In this document: piece by piece, positions 18,237 through 27,925 of the stretch
Numbering within the stretch: position 1 is the stretch's first letter
Layout of the letters: the number at the start of each line of letters is the position of its first letter
NCBI GenBank assembly: GCA_041399085.1
Contig: JAWKTM010000044.1
Span: forward strand, 1 to 59,330
Origin: JAWKTM01 sp041399085
GTDB taxonomy: Bacteria; Planctomycetota; Planctomycetia; Pirellulales; Pirellulaceae
Direction: 5' to 3'
Length of the DNA: 59,330 bases
Notes under the pieces: generated by a model
The model's input: the letters and a program-made list of their open reading frames with translations, nothing else
Database searches by the model: none
What the model was told of the DNA's origin: nothing
Translations under genes and position numbers: made by a program

Positions 18237-21200
18237 TGGACCGAAGGCTCAGTCGACAATTGGAAATGGTGGCCGCGCGAATTCGGCGGTTGCGGTTTTG
18301 GCAGGCCGTGGCGATCGCATGGCTGTTGCCGGCGTTGGTCGGAGCGGCTTGGTGGGCGTTGAATTGGCGAGCGGGTTGGAGTGTCGACTACGCGGCGCCG
18401 ACGCTGGGAATCGCGGCGTTGTTGGCGGGCGTTGCCGCGGCCGCCTGGTCGGCTCGTGCCGCTCGCGACCCGCGTCAATTGGCTCGGCGAATCGAAGATC
18501 GCTATCCCGAGTTAAAGGCGTCTTTGGTCACGGCCGTCGAGATCGAACCACAGTTGCCACACGGCCGTTTGGGCTTCCTGCAAGAGAGTGTCGTTCGCGA
18601 GGCCCTGCTTCACGCCTATCGTCATCCCTGGACCGGCATTGTTTCTTCTTGGCGATTGTTCGCGGCTTTCGCGGCGAACATGGCGACGTTGGTATTGCTG
18701 TTGGTCGTATTGTTAGGAATTACGTTGGTCGTCGCGCCGTCGCCGGCGATCGTCGAGAGCGAGCCGGTCGATGCGCAAACCGTAGCCAGCGGCGGTTGGT
18801 CCGTCACGGTCGAACCGGGCGATACGGAGATCGAGCGAGGGACGAGTCTGCTGGTGATGGCTCGTTTCGTCGGCGCTTTGCCAACCGAAGCGACGCTCGT
18901 GTATCGCACGGCCGATGGCGAAGCCGCTCAGTTGCCGATGACCAAGAGCCTGGATGATCCGATCTTTGGCGGACGCATTCCGAACGTGACCGAGCCGCTG
19001 GATTACCACGTGCAACTGCCGGGACACGAGACCGATTCGTATCACGTTGGCGTGTTCGAGTATCCGCGGCTGGTGCGCGGCGACGCGCGGCTGAGTTATC
19101 CGGCTTACACGAATCTTGAGCCGCGGGTGATCGAAGATGTCCGCACGGTTTCGGCCGTCGAAGGAACCGATCTGACGATCGTCTGTCACTTGAACAAGAT
19201 GGTGTCCAGGGCCGTGCTGATCGATGCCGAGCAGCCGAAGCCCATTGCCGGTCCGCTGACGATCGCGGGCAGCGATGTTGAAGCCGATGCCGAAGGAAAC
19301 GCCGCTGATGACTTACCGTCAGGAAATGCGATTCCGCTCACGGCCGAGTCGACGGAGCCGCCGGTTTACTCAGCGACACTGCGGCTGGAAAAGTCCAAGC
19401 GGCTGCGATTGGAGTTGGTCGACGAACAAGGTCGTGGCAACGTCACAAAAGAAGAATTCGTGATTCGCGTGCTGCCGAACAAGCCGCCCGAACTGAAGCT
19501 GACGTTTCCCGGCCGCGATGTCCGTGTGTCGCCGCTGGAAGAAACCGATGTGCAAGGCACCGTTTGGGACGACTACGGTGTGACGCAATTCGGCATCAGC
19601 TACGCGATGGCCGGCGGCGATGAGCAGCATGTGACGCTGGGCGAAAACGCGGCGGCCAAGCAGACACACGCGATGCAGCACATGATTCAATTCGAGCAAT
19701 TGCGGGCCGAGCCGGATCAGTTGTTGTCGTATTACTTGTGGGCCGAGGATATTGGGCCGGACGGCGAGCCGCGGCGCGTGCTGAGCGATATGTACTTTGC
19801 GGAGGTTCGCCCGTTTGAAGAGATCTTCCGCCAAGGCGAACAACCGCCGGGCGGCCAACAACAGCAACAGCAGCAACAACAACAGGGAAGCCAGAACGCT
19901 CAGCAGGCCGAGCAGCTTGCCGACCTGCAAAAACAGATCATCAACGCCACTTGGAAATTGATTCGCCGCGAAACGGCCGACGAGCCAACCGAGCCGTTCG
20001 CTGGAGACGCGGAGCTGATCTACCAGTCGCAAGGTTCGGCGTTGGAGCAGGCGAACGAGCTGGTAGGCAATCTGGAAGACGCCGAATCACAGTCGCACGG
20101 CAAGCGGTGCTGCGGAGCGATGAACGACGCCTTCGACGAGCTGCGGGCGACGAAAGACGGACCAGCCTTGTCGCCGTTGCGTCCGGCGCTGGCGGCAGAA
20201 CAGGCGGCTTATCAAGCGTTGCTGCGTTTGCGGGCGCGTGAACACAACGTCATTCGCTCGCAACAGCAAGCGGGCCAGCAGGGGCAATCCAGTTCGTCAT
20301 CGAATCGTTCGCAACAACAGTTGGACCAACTGGATTTGTCGAACGACGAGAACCGCTACGAGACGGAGCGGACCGCCGAACCGCAATCGCAACAAGAGTT
20401 GCAGGATCGCGAAACTCGCCAAGTGTTGAATCGCTTGAGCGAGTTGGCTCGTCGGCAAAATGATTTGAACGAACGGCTGAAGGAATTGCAGTCGGCGTTG
20501 GAGGAAGCTCAAACCGAAGCAGAGCGAGAGGAACTGCGGCGTCAACTTCAGCGACTGACCGAGGAACAGCAGCAAATCCTGCGCGACACGGACGAGCTGC
20601 AATCGCGGATGGAATCGCCGGAAAACCAACAGCGAATGAACGACGAGCGGCAGCAGCTCGAACAGACTCGCGAGCAAGTGCGACGGGCGTCGGAGGCGTT
20701 GGAGGAAGGCATGGTTCCGCAAGCGACGGCGGCGGGGGCTCGGGCCGAACAACAGTTCGAAGACCTGCGAAACGAACTGCGGCGTCAGGCGTCGAATCGG
20801 TTCGAGGAAGAGCTGCGCGAGATGCGCGACGAGGCTCGTGGGTTGGAACAACGGCAACAGCAATTGGCCGAACAGTTGAATGCGGATGAGTCTGAAGAGA
20901 ATGCGAATTCGTTGCGAGATGATTCGTCGCGCGAAGAACTGCCGGAACAGCTTCGCGAGCAACAACAACGATTGCAGCAGCTCTTGGAACGGATGCGCGA
21001 GACGACGCTCGAAGCGGAAGCGACCGAACCGTTGCTTTCCGAGCGACTGTATGAAGCGGCGCGCGACGCCGCCGAGCAGAACTTGGAACGAGCGTTGCCG
21101 GCCGCTGAGTCGTCGCTGCGTCGAGGCTTGATCGAAGACGCTCAGCAGCAAGAGCAACTCGCGCGCGAAGGCATCCGTCAGCTTCGCGAGGGAATCGAGC

Positions 21201-22273
21201 AAGCGGCCGAAAGCGTCCTGGGCGACGACACCGAAGCCCTGCGACGAGCGCGCGAGGAACTGGAGCGTCTGGCCGACGAGCTGAACGACGAAGTGGCTCG
21301 CAACACGGGCGAACCGCCAGCCGAACGTCGCTCGCGGCAACCCCGAGATTCGGGCGAGCCGGACGACGCGGAGCCGCAGCGGCGTTCAACACCCAATGGT
21401 GTATCGGAACCCAATGGCGAATCGGACCAGCAAACGGACAGTCGAGAACCGACCGCGAACGGGCCGTCAAACCAAGATGATTTGCCACGCGAGAACTCGC
21501 GCAACGGAGGCAATCCAACTCCGACAGGTGAACAGCCGGAACGACAGTCAGGTTCGCCGTCGCCGAGCGGCTCGCCCGCCGAGCAAAATGGCGAACAACC
21601 AGGCGAGCAGTCGTCTCAATCAGGGCAACAACCCGGCGAAGGGCAACCCGGTCAACAACCCAATGGTCAACAACCCAATGGTCAACAACCCAGTCAACAG
21701 CCAACGAATCAACCGGGTCAACAACCGGGTCAGCAACCGGGTCAGCCCGGTAGTCCCGCGAGCGCTCCGGCAGGAGGCGATCGGCCTGGAGGCGCTCAGC
21801 CAGGGCAGTCCCAGTCGCCGAACCAAACTCAGCCGGGCCAGCAACCAACGGGCGGCGGACAGCCGAATCAGCAGGGCGGTCCTTTTAACGATGGTGGCTT
21901 TAACGCCGGCGGCTTCGCCCCATTCATGGACGAGAGCGGTCGCCCGGCCGCGCCGCTGACGGGCGAGGACTTCCTTGACTGGTCCGATCGGTTGCGTGAT
22001 GTGGAGGAAATGGTCGACGATCCGCAACTTCGCGCGGAAGCGTCTCGGATTCGCGAACGAGCCCGCGACATGCGAATCGACTGGAAGCGGCATTCGCGGC
22101 CGCCGAATTGGGATTTGGTGCGAGCGGAGGTGGCCGAGCCGCTGGCCGAGCTGCGCGATCGCGTGGCGGAGGAACTGCTGCGACGTACGTCGGACGAAGC
22201 TCTCGTGCCGCTGGACCGCGATCCGATTCCGCCGCAGTATTCGGAGAAGACGCGCGCTACTACGAGCGACTAG
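18233..22273 (+). CDS. Giant Gln-rich coiled-coil membrane protein (DUF4175-like)
   Basis: 1346 aa from ATG 18233, which overlaps the previous stop and has GGAGG upstream. Two N-terminal helices (about 20-75 and 135-170) anchor it. A periplasmic beta domain follows to about residue 540, then a long Glu/Gln/Arg coiled coil (about 545-1010) opened by a CAA/CAG run at 19855-19885. The tail (about 1030-1210) is a Pro/Gln/Gly low-complexity region with NGQQP and GQQPGQQP repeats. A short folded C-terminus (EDFLDWSDRLRDVEEMVDDP) closes it. This architecture is seen in the same operon position in other planctomycetes. Function unknown; probably a structural partner of the VWA proteins. Confidence 0.85.
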   Translation: MMDRRLSRQLEMVAARIRRLRFWQAVAIAWLLPALVGAAWWALNWRAGWSVDYAAPTLGIAALLAGVAAAAWSARAARDPRQLARRIEDRYPELKASLVTAVEIEPQLPHGRLGFLQESVVREALLHAYRHPWTGIVSSWRLFAAFAANMATLVLLLVVLLGITLVVAPSPAIVESEPVDAQTVASGGWSVTVEPGDTEIERGTSLLVMARFVGALPTEATLVYRTADGEAAQLPMTKSLDDPIFGGRIPNVTEPLDYHVQLPGHETDSYHVGVFEYPRLVRGDARLSYPAYTNLEPRVIEDVRTVSAVEGTDLTIVCHLNKMVSRAVLIDAEQPKPIAGPLTIAGSDVEADAEGNAADDLPSGNAIPLTAESTEPPVYSATLRLEKSKRLRLELVDEQGRGNVTKEEFVIRVLPNKPPELKLTFPGRDVRVSPLEETDVQGTVWDDYGVTQFGISYAMAGGDEQHVTLGENAAAKQTHAMQHMIQFEQLRAEPDQLLSYYLWAEDIGPDGEPRRVLSDMYFAEVRPFEEIFRQGEQPPGGQQQQQQQQQQGSQNAQQAEQLADLQKQIINATWKLIRRETADEPTEPFAGDAELIYQSQGSALEQANELVGNLEDAESQSHGKRCCGAMNDAFDELRATKDGPALSPLRPALAAEQAAYQALLRLRAREHNVIRSQQQAGQQGQSSSSSNRSQQQLDQLDLSNDENRYETERTAEPQSQQELQDRETRQVLNRLSELARRQNDLNERLKELQSALEEAQTEAEREELRRQLQRLTEEQQQILRDTDELQSRMESPENQQRMNDERQQLEQTREQVRRASEALEEGMVPQATAAGARAEQQFEDLRNELRRQASNRFEEELREMRDEARGLEQRQQQLAEQLNADESEENANSLRDDSSREELPEQLREQQQRLQQLLERMRETTLEAEATEPLLSERLYEAARDAAEQNLERALPAAESSLRRGLIEDAQQQEQLAREGIRQLREGIEQAAESVLGDDTEALRRAREELERLADELNDEVARNTGEPPAERRSRQPRDSGEPDDAEPQRRSTPNGVSEPNGESDQQTDSREPTANGPSNQDDLPRENSRNGGNPTPTGEQPERQSGSPSPSGSPAEQNGEQPGEQSSQSGQQPGEGQPGQQPNGQQPNGQQPSQQPTNQPGQQPGQQPGQPGSPASAPAGGDRPGGAQPGQSQSPNQTQPGQQPTGGGQPNQQGGPFNDGGFNAGGFAPFMDESGRPAAPLTGEDFLDWSDRLRDVEEMVDDPQLRAEASRIRERARDMRIDWKRHSRPPNWDLVRAEVAEPLAELRDRVAEELLRRTSDEALVPLDRDPIPPQYSEKTRATTSD

Positions 22274-22365
22274 GGATCGGCAGGTGAGCCGCGATCGCCT
22301 CGCGTGCGGGGCGATATCTTCCCACCGCCAAGCGTAGAAAAAGGTAGAGAACGAAAAGACAAATC

Positions 22366-24832
22366 GTGCTGACGGACAACCTACTTATCGCCGAAATCGT
22401 CCTAGGCGCGCCGCTTTGGCTGGCGCCGGCCATCGGTTTGGCCGCGCTGTCGATGGGATTGATCGCTTGGGCCTATCTGCGACTGCCTTCGTTCAACGCG
22501 CCGCGGTTGTTCGCCGCCTTGCTCAAATTGTCGGGCATGGCGGCGCTGATCGTCTGTTTGATCGAACCGATGTACAGCGGCATGCGACCGCGGCCGGGCA
22601 GCAATTTGTTTTTGATTGTGGCCGACAACAGCCGCAGCCTGGGCATTCACGACGGACCGCGGTCGGTGTCGCGCGGCGATTCGATGCGACGCGCGTCGAC
22701 AAAGAGGCTGCGTGGCAAGTGCGCTGGCTCAAGATTTCGACGTCCGCCGCTACGCATTCGATACGCGGTTGCAACCGCTGGCTGATTTCAGCGAGCTGAC
22801 GTTTGCAGGCGAAGGCTCGGCGCTCAGCACCTCGTTGCGAAGTTTAACCGAGCGATTTTATGGCCGGCCTATCGGCGGCGTGCTGTTGTTGACCGACGGC
22901 AACGGCACGGATTTGCCGGACGAAGATTGGAAGTCGATGCCGCCCGTGTATCCGGTCGTGCTGGGCGACGCGGAGGAGTTGGCCGATATCAGCGTGTCGC
23001 GCGTGTCGGTCAGTCAGACGAACTTCGAAGCGGCGCCGGTCACGCTGCTGGCTGAAATCTCCGGACGCGGGCTTCAGGATCGAACGGTGATCGTGCGTGT
23101 GCTGGACGAAGCGGGGAAGGAAATCGAACGCCGCGCGATCGAACGACTCACCGACGACCAGCCGCTGGCTCAAAGTTTTCAAATTCGCCCCGAGAAACCG
23201 GGTCTCAGTTTCTACACGGTTCAAGCCACGCTGGAAGGCGAAGAGGCGTTACTGCCCCCGACTTCCGAAACGCCGTCCGGCTATGAAGCATCCGGCAAGA
23301 ATGCGTCCGCCGATGATTCGGCGGCGGAATCGAGCGCGGCGGAGAACAATGCGATCGCCGAATCTCGGGCCGCTCGACGTTCCGCCGAAGCGACGCTGGC
23401 CAACAATCGGCGGCTGGTGGTCGTCGACCGTGGCGGCGGTCCGTATCGCGTGTTGTATGTATCGGGACGCCCCAATTGGGAATTCAAATTCTTGCGTCGT
23501 GCCTTGACGGAAGATGATGAAGTCGAGTTGGTCGGGCTGGTGCGGATCGCCAAACGCGAACCGAAGTTTACGTTTCGCAATCGCGCGGGCGAGCGGAGCA
23601 ATCCGATTTTCCGCGGCTTCGAGAACAAGGACGAGCAGACGGAACAGTATGACGAACCGGTGCTGTTGCGTTTGGGAATCGAACAGCGCGAGGAATTGCG
23701 AGCCGGCTTTCCCAAGTCGGCCGACGAATTGTTCGCTTACCACGCGCTGGTGATCGACGATCTGGAAGCCGAGTTTTTTCGTCAGGATCAATTGTCGCTG
23801 ATTCAACAATTCGTCAGCCAACGCGGCGGCGGGTTGCTGATGCTGGGCGGTCGCGAATCGTTCGTGAAAGGCGAATGGGCTCGCACGCCGGTCGGCGATC
23901 TGTTGCCTGTGTATGTGGATCGTGGCGAGCCGGCGCCGCCCGAAACCGAGTATCGGTTGCATCTGACACGCGAAGGCTGGCTGCAACCGTGGGTGCGCGT
24001 GCGAGCGACGGAACAAGAGGAGGCGAAACGGTTGGCCGAGATGCCGGGCTTTCGCACGGTGAATTTCGCCCGCGCGATCAAACCGGGAGCCAGTGTGCTG
24101 GCTAGCGTCGAATCGCCCGATGGCCGGCAGCAACCCGCGCTGGCCGTGCAATCGTTTGGTCGGGGCCGAGCGGCGGCATTGTTGATCGGCGACTTGTGGC
24201 GTTGGAACATGCGGCGACCGGAACAGACGGAAAGCGATTTGGAAAAGTCGTGGCGGCAGACGGTTCGCTGGCTGGTGGCCGACGTGCCCAAGCGAGTTGA
24301 GATCGAAACGCGGCAATCGGAGACCAATGGCGATCTCCAACGTCTGACTGTTCGTGTTCGCGACGAACGATACGAACCGCTGGACAATGCCACGGTGAAG
24401 ATTGTGGTCACCACGCCGGACAACCGGCAAATTGAAATTGCCGCCGAACCGAGCGACGAATCGGCTGGCGAGTACGTGACGACATTCGCCTCGCGCGTGC
24501 CGGGGCCTTATCGAGCGACGGTGACCGCCGTAGCCGCGGACGGCAGCGAAGTCGGTTCGCGCGAAGCTGGCTGGACTTACGAACCGGCCACCGACGAGTT
24601 TCGCACGCTCGCGCCGAACCGCCCGCTGTTAGAGCGAATTGCGAGGGAAACGGGTGGCGAAGTGATTCCGCTGAATCGCCTCTCGGCGTTCGTAAACGAT
24701 CTGCCAAACCGCAAAATTCCGGTGGAAGAGGCTTGGACATATCCGCTGTGGCACACTTGGACTTTATTCGCATTCGCCATCGGCTGCCTGGTTGGCGAAT
24801 GGGGCCTGCGACGCTGGAAGGGGCTGCCGTGA
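22366..24832 (+). pseudogene. VWA/glutamine-amidotransferase-like membrane protein, frameshifted near its N-terminus
   Basis: GTG 22366 begins two membrane helices (APLWLAPAIGLAALSMGLIAW, LFAALLKLSGMAALIVCLI) and FLIVADNSRSLGIHD, a VWA-like MIDAS start. Between about 22650 and 22735 the frame changes twice (VDKEAAWQVR is in a third frame), then LAQDFDVRRYAFDTRLQPL runs on intact to 24832. Downstream are beta domains, an amidotransferase-like core (LFAYHALVIDDLEAEFF, QRGGGLLMLGG) and a C-terminal helix (LWHTWTLFAFAIGCLVGEW). Corrected length is about 820 aa. The stop overlaps the next start (GTGA). Confidence 0.8.
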
Positions 24833-26853
24833 GTTGGTCGACGCGCATGATGATTGCCCTCTTGCTGGCTTGTCTCGTCAGCCGATGGACCTTCGCGGAC
24901 GAGCAAGCCACGGGCAAATCCGCCGCGGATGCCGCGACAGCGGGCCCGCACGTGATCGTGGTCGTGGGCGCGGCCGGTACGGACGAATACGCGTCGATGT
25001 TCACTTCGTGGGCCACGCGGTGGAAAGAAGCTGCCGAACGTGGCGGCGCCCACTTCACTGCCATTGGATGGGAAGATGCCCAGACCGCCGCCAGCGACGC
25101 GTCCGGTTCGTCCGACGCGGATGCGGAACCGGCGAGCAGTCCATACGACGAACTTCAACAGAGTCTTCAGTACGCTGGCAGGAATGACTCCGTTCCGCTT
25201 TGGCTGGTTCTTATTGGGCACGGCACCTTCGACGGTAGAACGGCTCGCTTTAATTTAGACGGCCCGGATGTTTCCGCCGAGCAGTTGAACGCTTGGCTGA
25301 AGCCGCTTGACCGACCGGTCGCCATCATCAACTGCGCGTCCGCCAGCGCACCGTTCTTGAACAAGCTCTCCGGTCCGCGACGAATCATTGTTACCGCGAC
25401 CCGAAGTGGCTCCGAGATTAACTTTTCGAGATTTGGCGACTACCTTTCTTCGGCCATCGCCGACCCGGAGGCCGATCTGGACAAGGATGAGCAAACATCG
25501 CTGCTCGAAGCGTTTCTCATGGCGGGCGGACGTGTCGCCGAGTTCTACGCCAGCGACGGCCGACTCGCCACGGAACACGCGCTGCTGGACGACAACGGCG
25601 ACGGACTGGGCACTCAATCGGATTGGTATCGTGGCGTTCGCGCCACGAAAACTTCCAAAGACGGCGCTCGGCCGGATGGCACGTTTGCCAACCAATGGCA
25701 TCTTGTGCGTAGCCGTTCCGATTTGATCCTGGATGAGGACACACGGCAGCGACGCGACGAACTCGAACAACAATTAGAGTCTCTTCGGTCCCGCAAGTCG
25801 CAACTGCCCGAGGCGGAATACCTCAAGCTCATCGAGCCAATTTTGGTCGACTTGGCGACCACGTGTTATGCGCCGGTTGCTGACTCGCCGCGCGATGCCA
25901 ACTCGCCACGCGACGATGCTTCACAGCGTTCCACCGAGACGCAAGCGCCCAAGGTCGTTGGCGCAAACCGGTCGCAATCGAAACTCGACTATCGAAAGGA
26001 AGAGAATCGGATCGTTTTCTCGATGGCGGGCAAGTCCGTGGGCGAGTACGTATTCCGAGACGGGACGATCTTGCGACCCTACTTCGCGAATCTGCGCGCG
26101 CCGAACGGCGCATTGGTCACGCGCCACCATCCGCCTCGACGCAACGTGGATGCCGACGATCATTCGTCCATGCATCCCGGTTTGTGGCTGGCTTTCGGTG
26201 ACATTTGCGGCACGGACTTCTGGCGAAACCAAGGAACCATCGAACATCTAAGGTTTACGGAAGAACCTCAAAGCCGCAGCGGTCAGTTGACCTTTGCAAC
26301 GGAATCGCGACTGGCATCTCCAACCAGTGGCGACTTAGGGCGCGTACTCTCTCACATTCAAATAGTAGAACGTCCCCTTGGCCGGTTGATTATATGGCAA
26401 GCCAAATTCATACCTCGCGAGCAAGCTATCGTGTTCGGAGACCAAGAGGAGATGGGATTCGGCGCACGAATGGCTACGCCGCTGATCGAAACAAACGGTG
26501 GACAAATAGTGAATTCGGCCGGGCTGAAGACGGCCGCCAAGACATGGGGACAGTCGGCCGCCTGGTGTGATTACTCGGGACAACTTAATGATGCCGATGT
26601 GGGAATCACACTCATGACCTCTCCGGATAACTTTCGCGACAGTTGGTGGCATAACCGCAATTACGGGCTTATTGTCGCCAATCCGTTCGGCCGTGCCGCG
26701 ATGCGGCAAGGAGGCGTCAGCGCCGTCACGGTGAAAAGTGACGACCGATTTATTATGGGCTTTGCCGCTTTGTTGCATAGCGCCGCAAGTTATGACCCCA
26801 GCCTCGCCTATCAAGATTATCTCGAAGTGCTGAAATCCACATCAGCCGAGTGA
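24829..26853 (+). CDS. Caspase-like (clan CD) protein fused to a PmoA/DUF6807 domain
   Basis: 674 aa from GTG 24829, which overlaps the preceding stop. A signal peptide (MMIALLLACLVSRWTFA) is followed by a caspase-hemoglobinase-like fold. Its candidate catalytic His is in WLVLIGHGTFDG and its Cys in AIINCASASAPFLNKL. Helices to about residue 350 match the usual end of this operon's last protein. A polar linker with a duplicated NSPRD/DSPRD then joins a second domain, about residues 375-674. That domain has the hallmarks of PmoA/DUF6807: RPYFANLRAPNGALVTRHHP, DHSSMHPGLWLAFGDICGTDFW and a late WWHNRNYGLIVANPFGR. The frame across the joint is open without indels. Such a combination is unusual and may come from recombination. 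Confidence 0.8.
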   Translation: MSWSTRMMIALLLACLVSRWTFADEQATGKSAADAATAGPHVIVVVGAAGTDEYASMFTSWATRWKEAAERGGAHFTAIGWEDAQTAASDASGSSDADAEPASSPYDELQQSLQYAGRNDSVPLWLVLIGHGTFDGRTARFNLDGPDVSAEQLNAWLKPLDRPVAIINCASASAPFLNKLSGPRRIIVTATRSGSEINFSRFGDYLSSAIADPEADLDKDEQTSLLEAFLMAGGRVAEFYASDGRLATEHALLDDNGDGLGTQSDWYRGVRATKTSKDGARPDGTFANQWHLVRSRSDLILDEDTRQRRDELEQQLESLRSRKSQLPEAEYLKLIEPILVDLATTCYAPVADSPRDANSPRDDASQRSTETQAPKVVGANRSQSKLDYRKEENRIVFSMAGKSVGEYVFRDGTILRPYFANLRAPNGALVTRHHPPRRNVDADDHSSMHPGLWLAFGDICGTDFWRNQGTIEHLRFTEEPQSRSGQLTFATESRLASPTSGDLGRVLSHIQIVERPLGRLIIWQAKFIPREQAIVFGDQEEMGFGARMATPLIETNGGQIVNSAGLKTAAKTWGQSAAWCDYSGQLNDADVGITLMTSPDNFRDSWWHNRNYGLIVANPFGRAAMRQGGVSAVTVKSDDRFIMGFAALLHSAASYDPSLAYQDYLEVLKSTSAE

Positions 26854-26958
26854 CGAGGTTTCCTGCTGGTCTTATCGAGTGGCAGATTGACAACGGCAGC
26901 GTCCTTGGCACTAGCCCCAAAAACGGGCGCCATGGAGATTTGTTAGGAGAGTGAGACA

Positions 26959-27771
26959 ATGCCGCACGAACGCCCAATCGGTTCGATTCAATTCGATAAC
27001 ACGGAGCGAGTTGTTTTGGTGAGCGGCGGAGCAATGGGAATTGGTCTCGCTGTCTGCGAGGCTTTCGCGGATTCAGGGGCGAAGGTCGTCTGTTTCGACT
27101 GCGATTCGGCGGCGGGCAACCGTTTACCTGACAGGATCGGTTTTTTCTCCGGAGACACATCGCAGGAAGACGACTGCCGCCGCGCCGTCGGAGTATTGGT
27201 CGCGTTGCACGGCGGATTGGATGTGCTGGTCAACAACGCGGCCATTTCAGCCCATAGGGTCTTATGTGCCGTTGCATCGTTTCCTCGCGAATTGTGGGAA
27301 CGGATGTTGGCTATCAATTTCTCGGGCTATGCGTTCCTCGCTAAATACGCGTTGCGGGTTATGCTTGACCAGCAGAGCGGCGTGATTGTGAATGTCGCCA
27401 GCGGACAAGGTCACCGGACCGCGCGAAACGTTCCGGCTTATGGCCCCATCAAGGCGGCGACGATTATGCAAATCTCGACAATGGGGCATCGAGTACGCGC
27501 CAGGGCATCCGCGTTGTTTCCGTTTCGCCGGGGTTGCATTGACACGCCGATGGTTCGCGCGACGTTGAACGAACAGGGCGGGGAAGCCGAAGTCGCCAAC
27601 CGTCATCCCATCGGGCGAATTGGCCGCCCAGACGAAGTTGCCGCGTCGGTGCTCTGGTTGGCAAGTCCCGCCGCATCATTCATCACCGCAACCGACCTCG
27701 AAGTCGACGGCGGCCTAGGTGCTTTCGCCACCGCTTCGCCGAGCCGTTTTCGGACACATGCACGTAGTTAA
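26959..27771 (+). CDS. Short-chain dehydrogenase/reductase (SDR), internal double frameshift
   Basis: 270 aa, classical SDR size. The nucleotide site is VVLVSGGAMGIGLAVCEAFA, followed by LDVLVNNAAIS. The catalytic tyrosine and lysine are in AYGPIK, and the C-terminus has GRIGRPDEVAASVLWLAS. Between about 27475 and 27535 the frame reads nonsense (MGHRVRARASALFPFRR). The +1 frame there gives WGIEYA and RQGIRVVSVSPG, the expected SDR sequence, so compensating indels replace some 20 residues. It probably oxidises or reduces a sugar or alcohol. It begins about 105 nt after the PmoA fusion gene. Confidence 0.82.
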   Translation: MPHERPIGSIQFDNTERVVLVSGGAMGIGLAVCEAFADSGAKVVCFDCDSAAGNRLPDRIGFFSGDTSQEDDCRRAVGVLVALHGGLDVLVNNAAISAHRVLCAVASFPRELWERMLAINFSGYAFLAKYALRVMLDQQSGVIVNVASGQGHRTARNVPAYGPIKAATIMQISTMGHRVRARASALFPFRRGCIDTPMVRATLNEQGGEAEVANRHPIGRIGRPDEVAASVLWLASPAASFITATDLEVDGGLGAFATASPSRFRTHARS

Positions 27772-27925
27772 GATCGAATCAAATTTATCGTTGACGGGTG
27801 GCGTATCCACTCAGTCAATGGTTGATGGAAAATCACTCGTTGTATCGCACAATATATCGCTGTAATTAGGAAAGAATCGATTTTGAACGAATGTCTTCGT
27901 CGCCGCTCACTCCGCCGCGCAATCA

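Noticed and set aside
20250..21848. 532-codon minus frame
   Set aside because: Shadow of the Gln-rich coiled-coil gene; codon bias and the overlapping intact plus-strand protein explain it.
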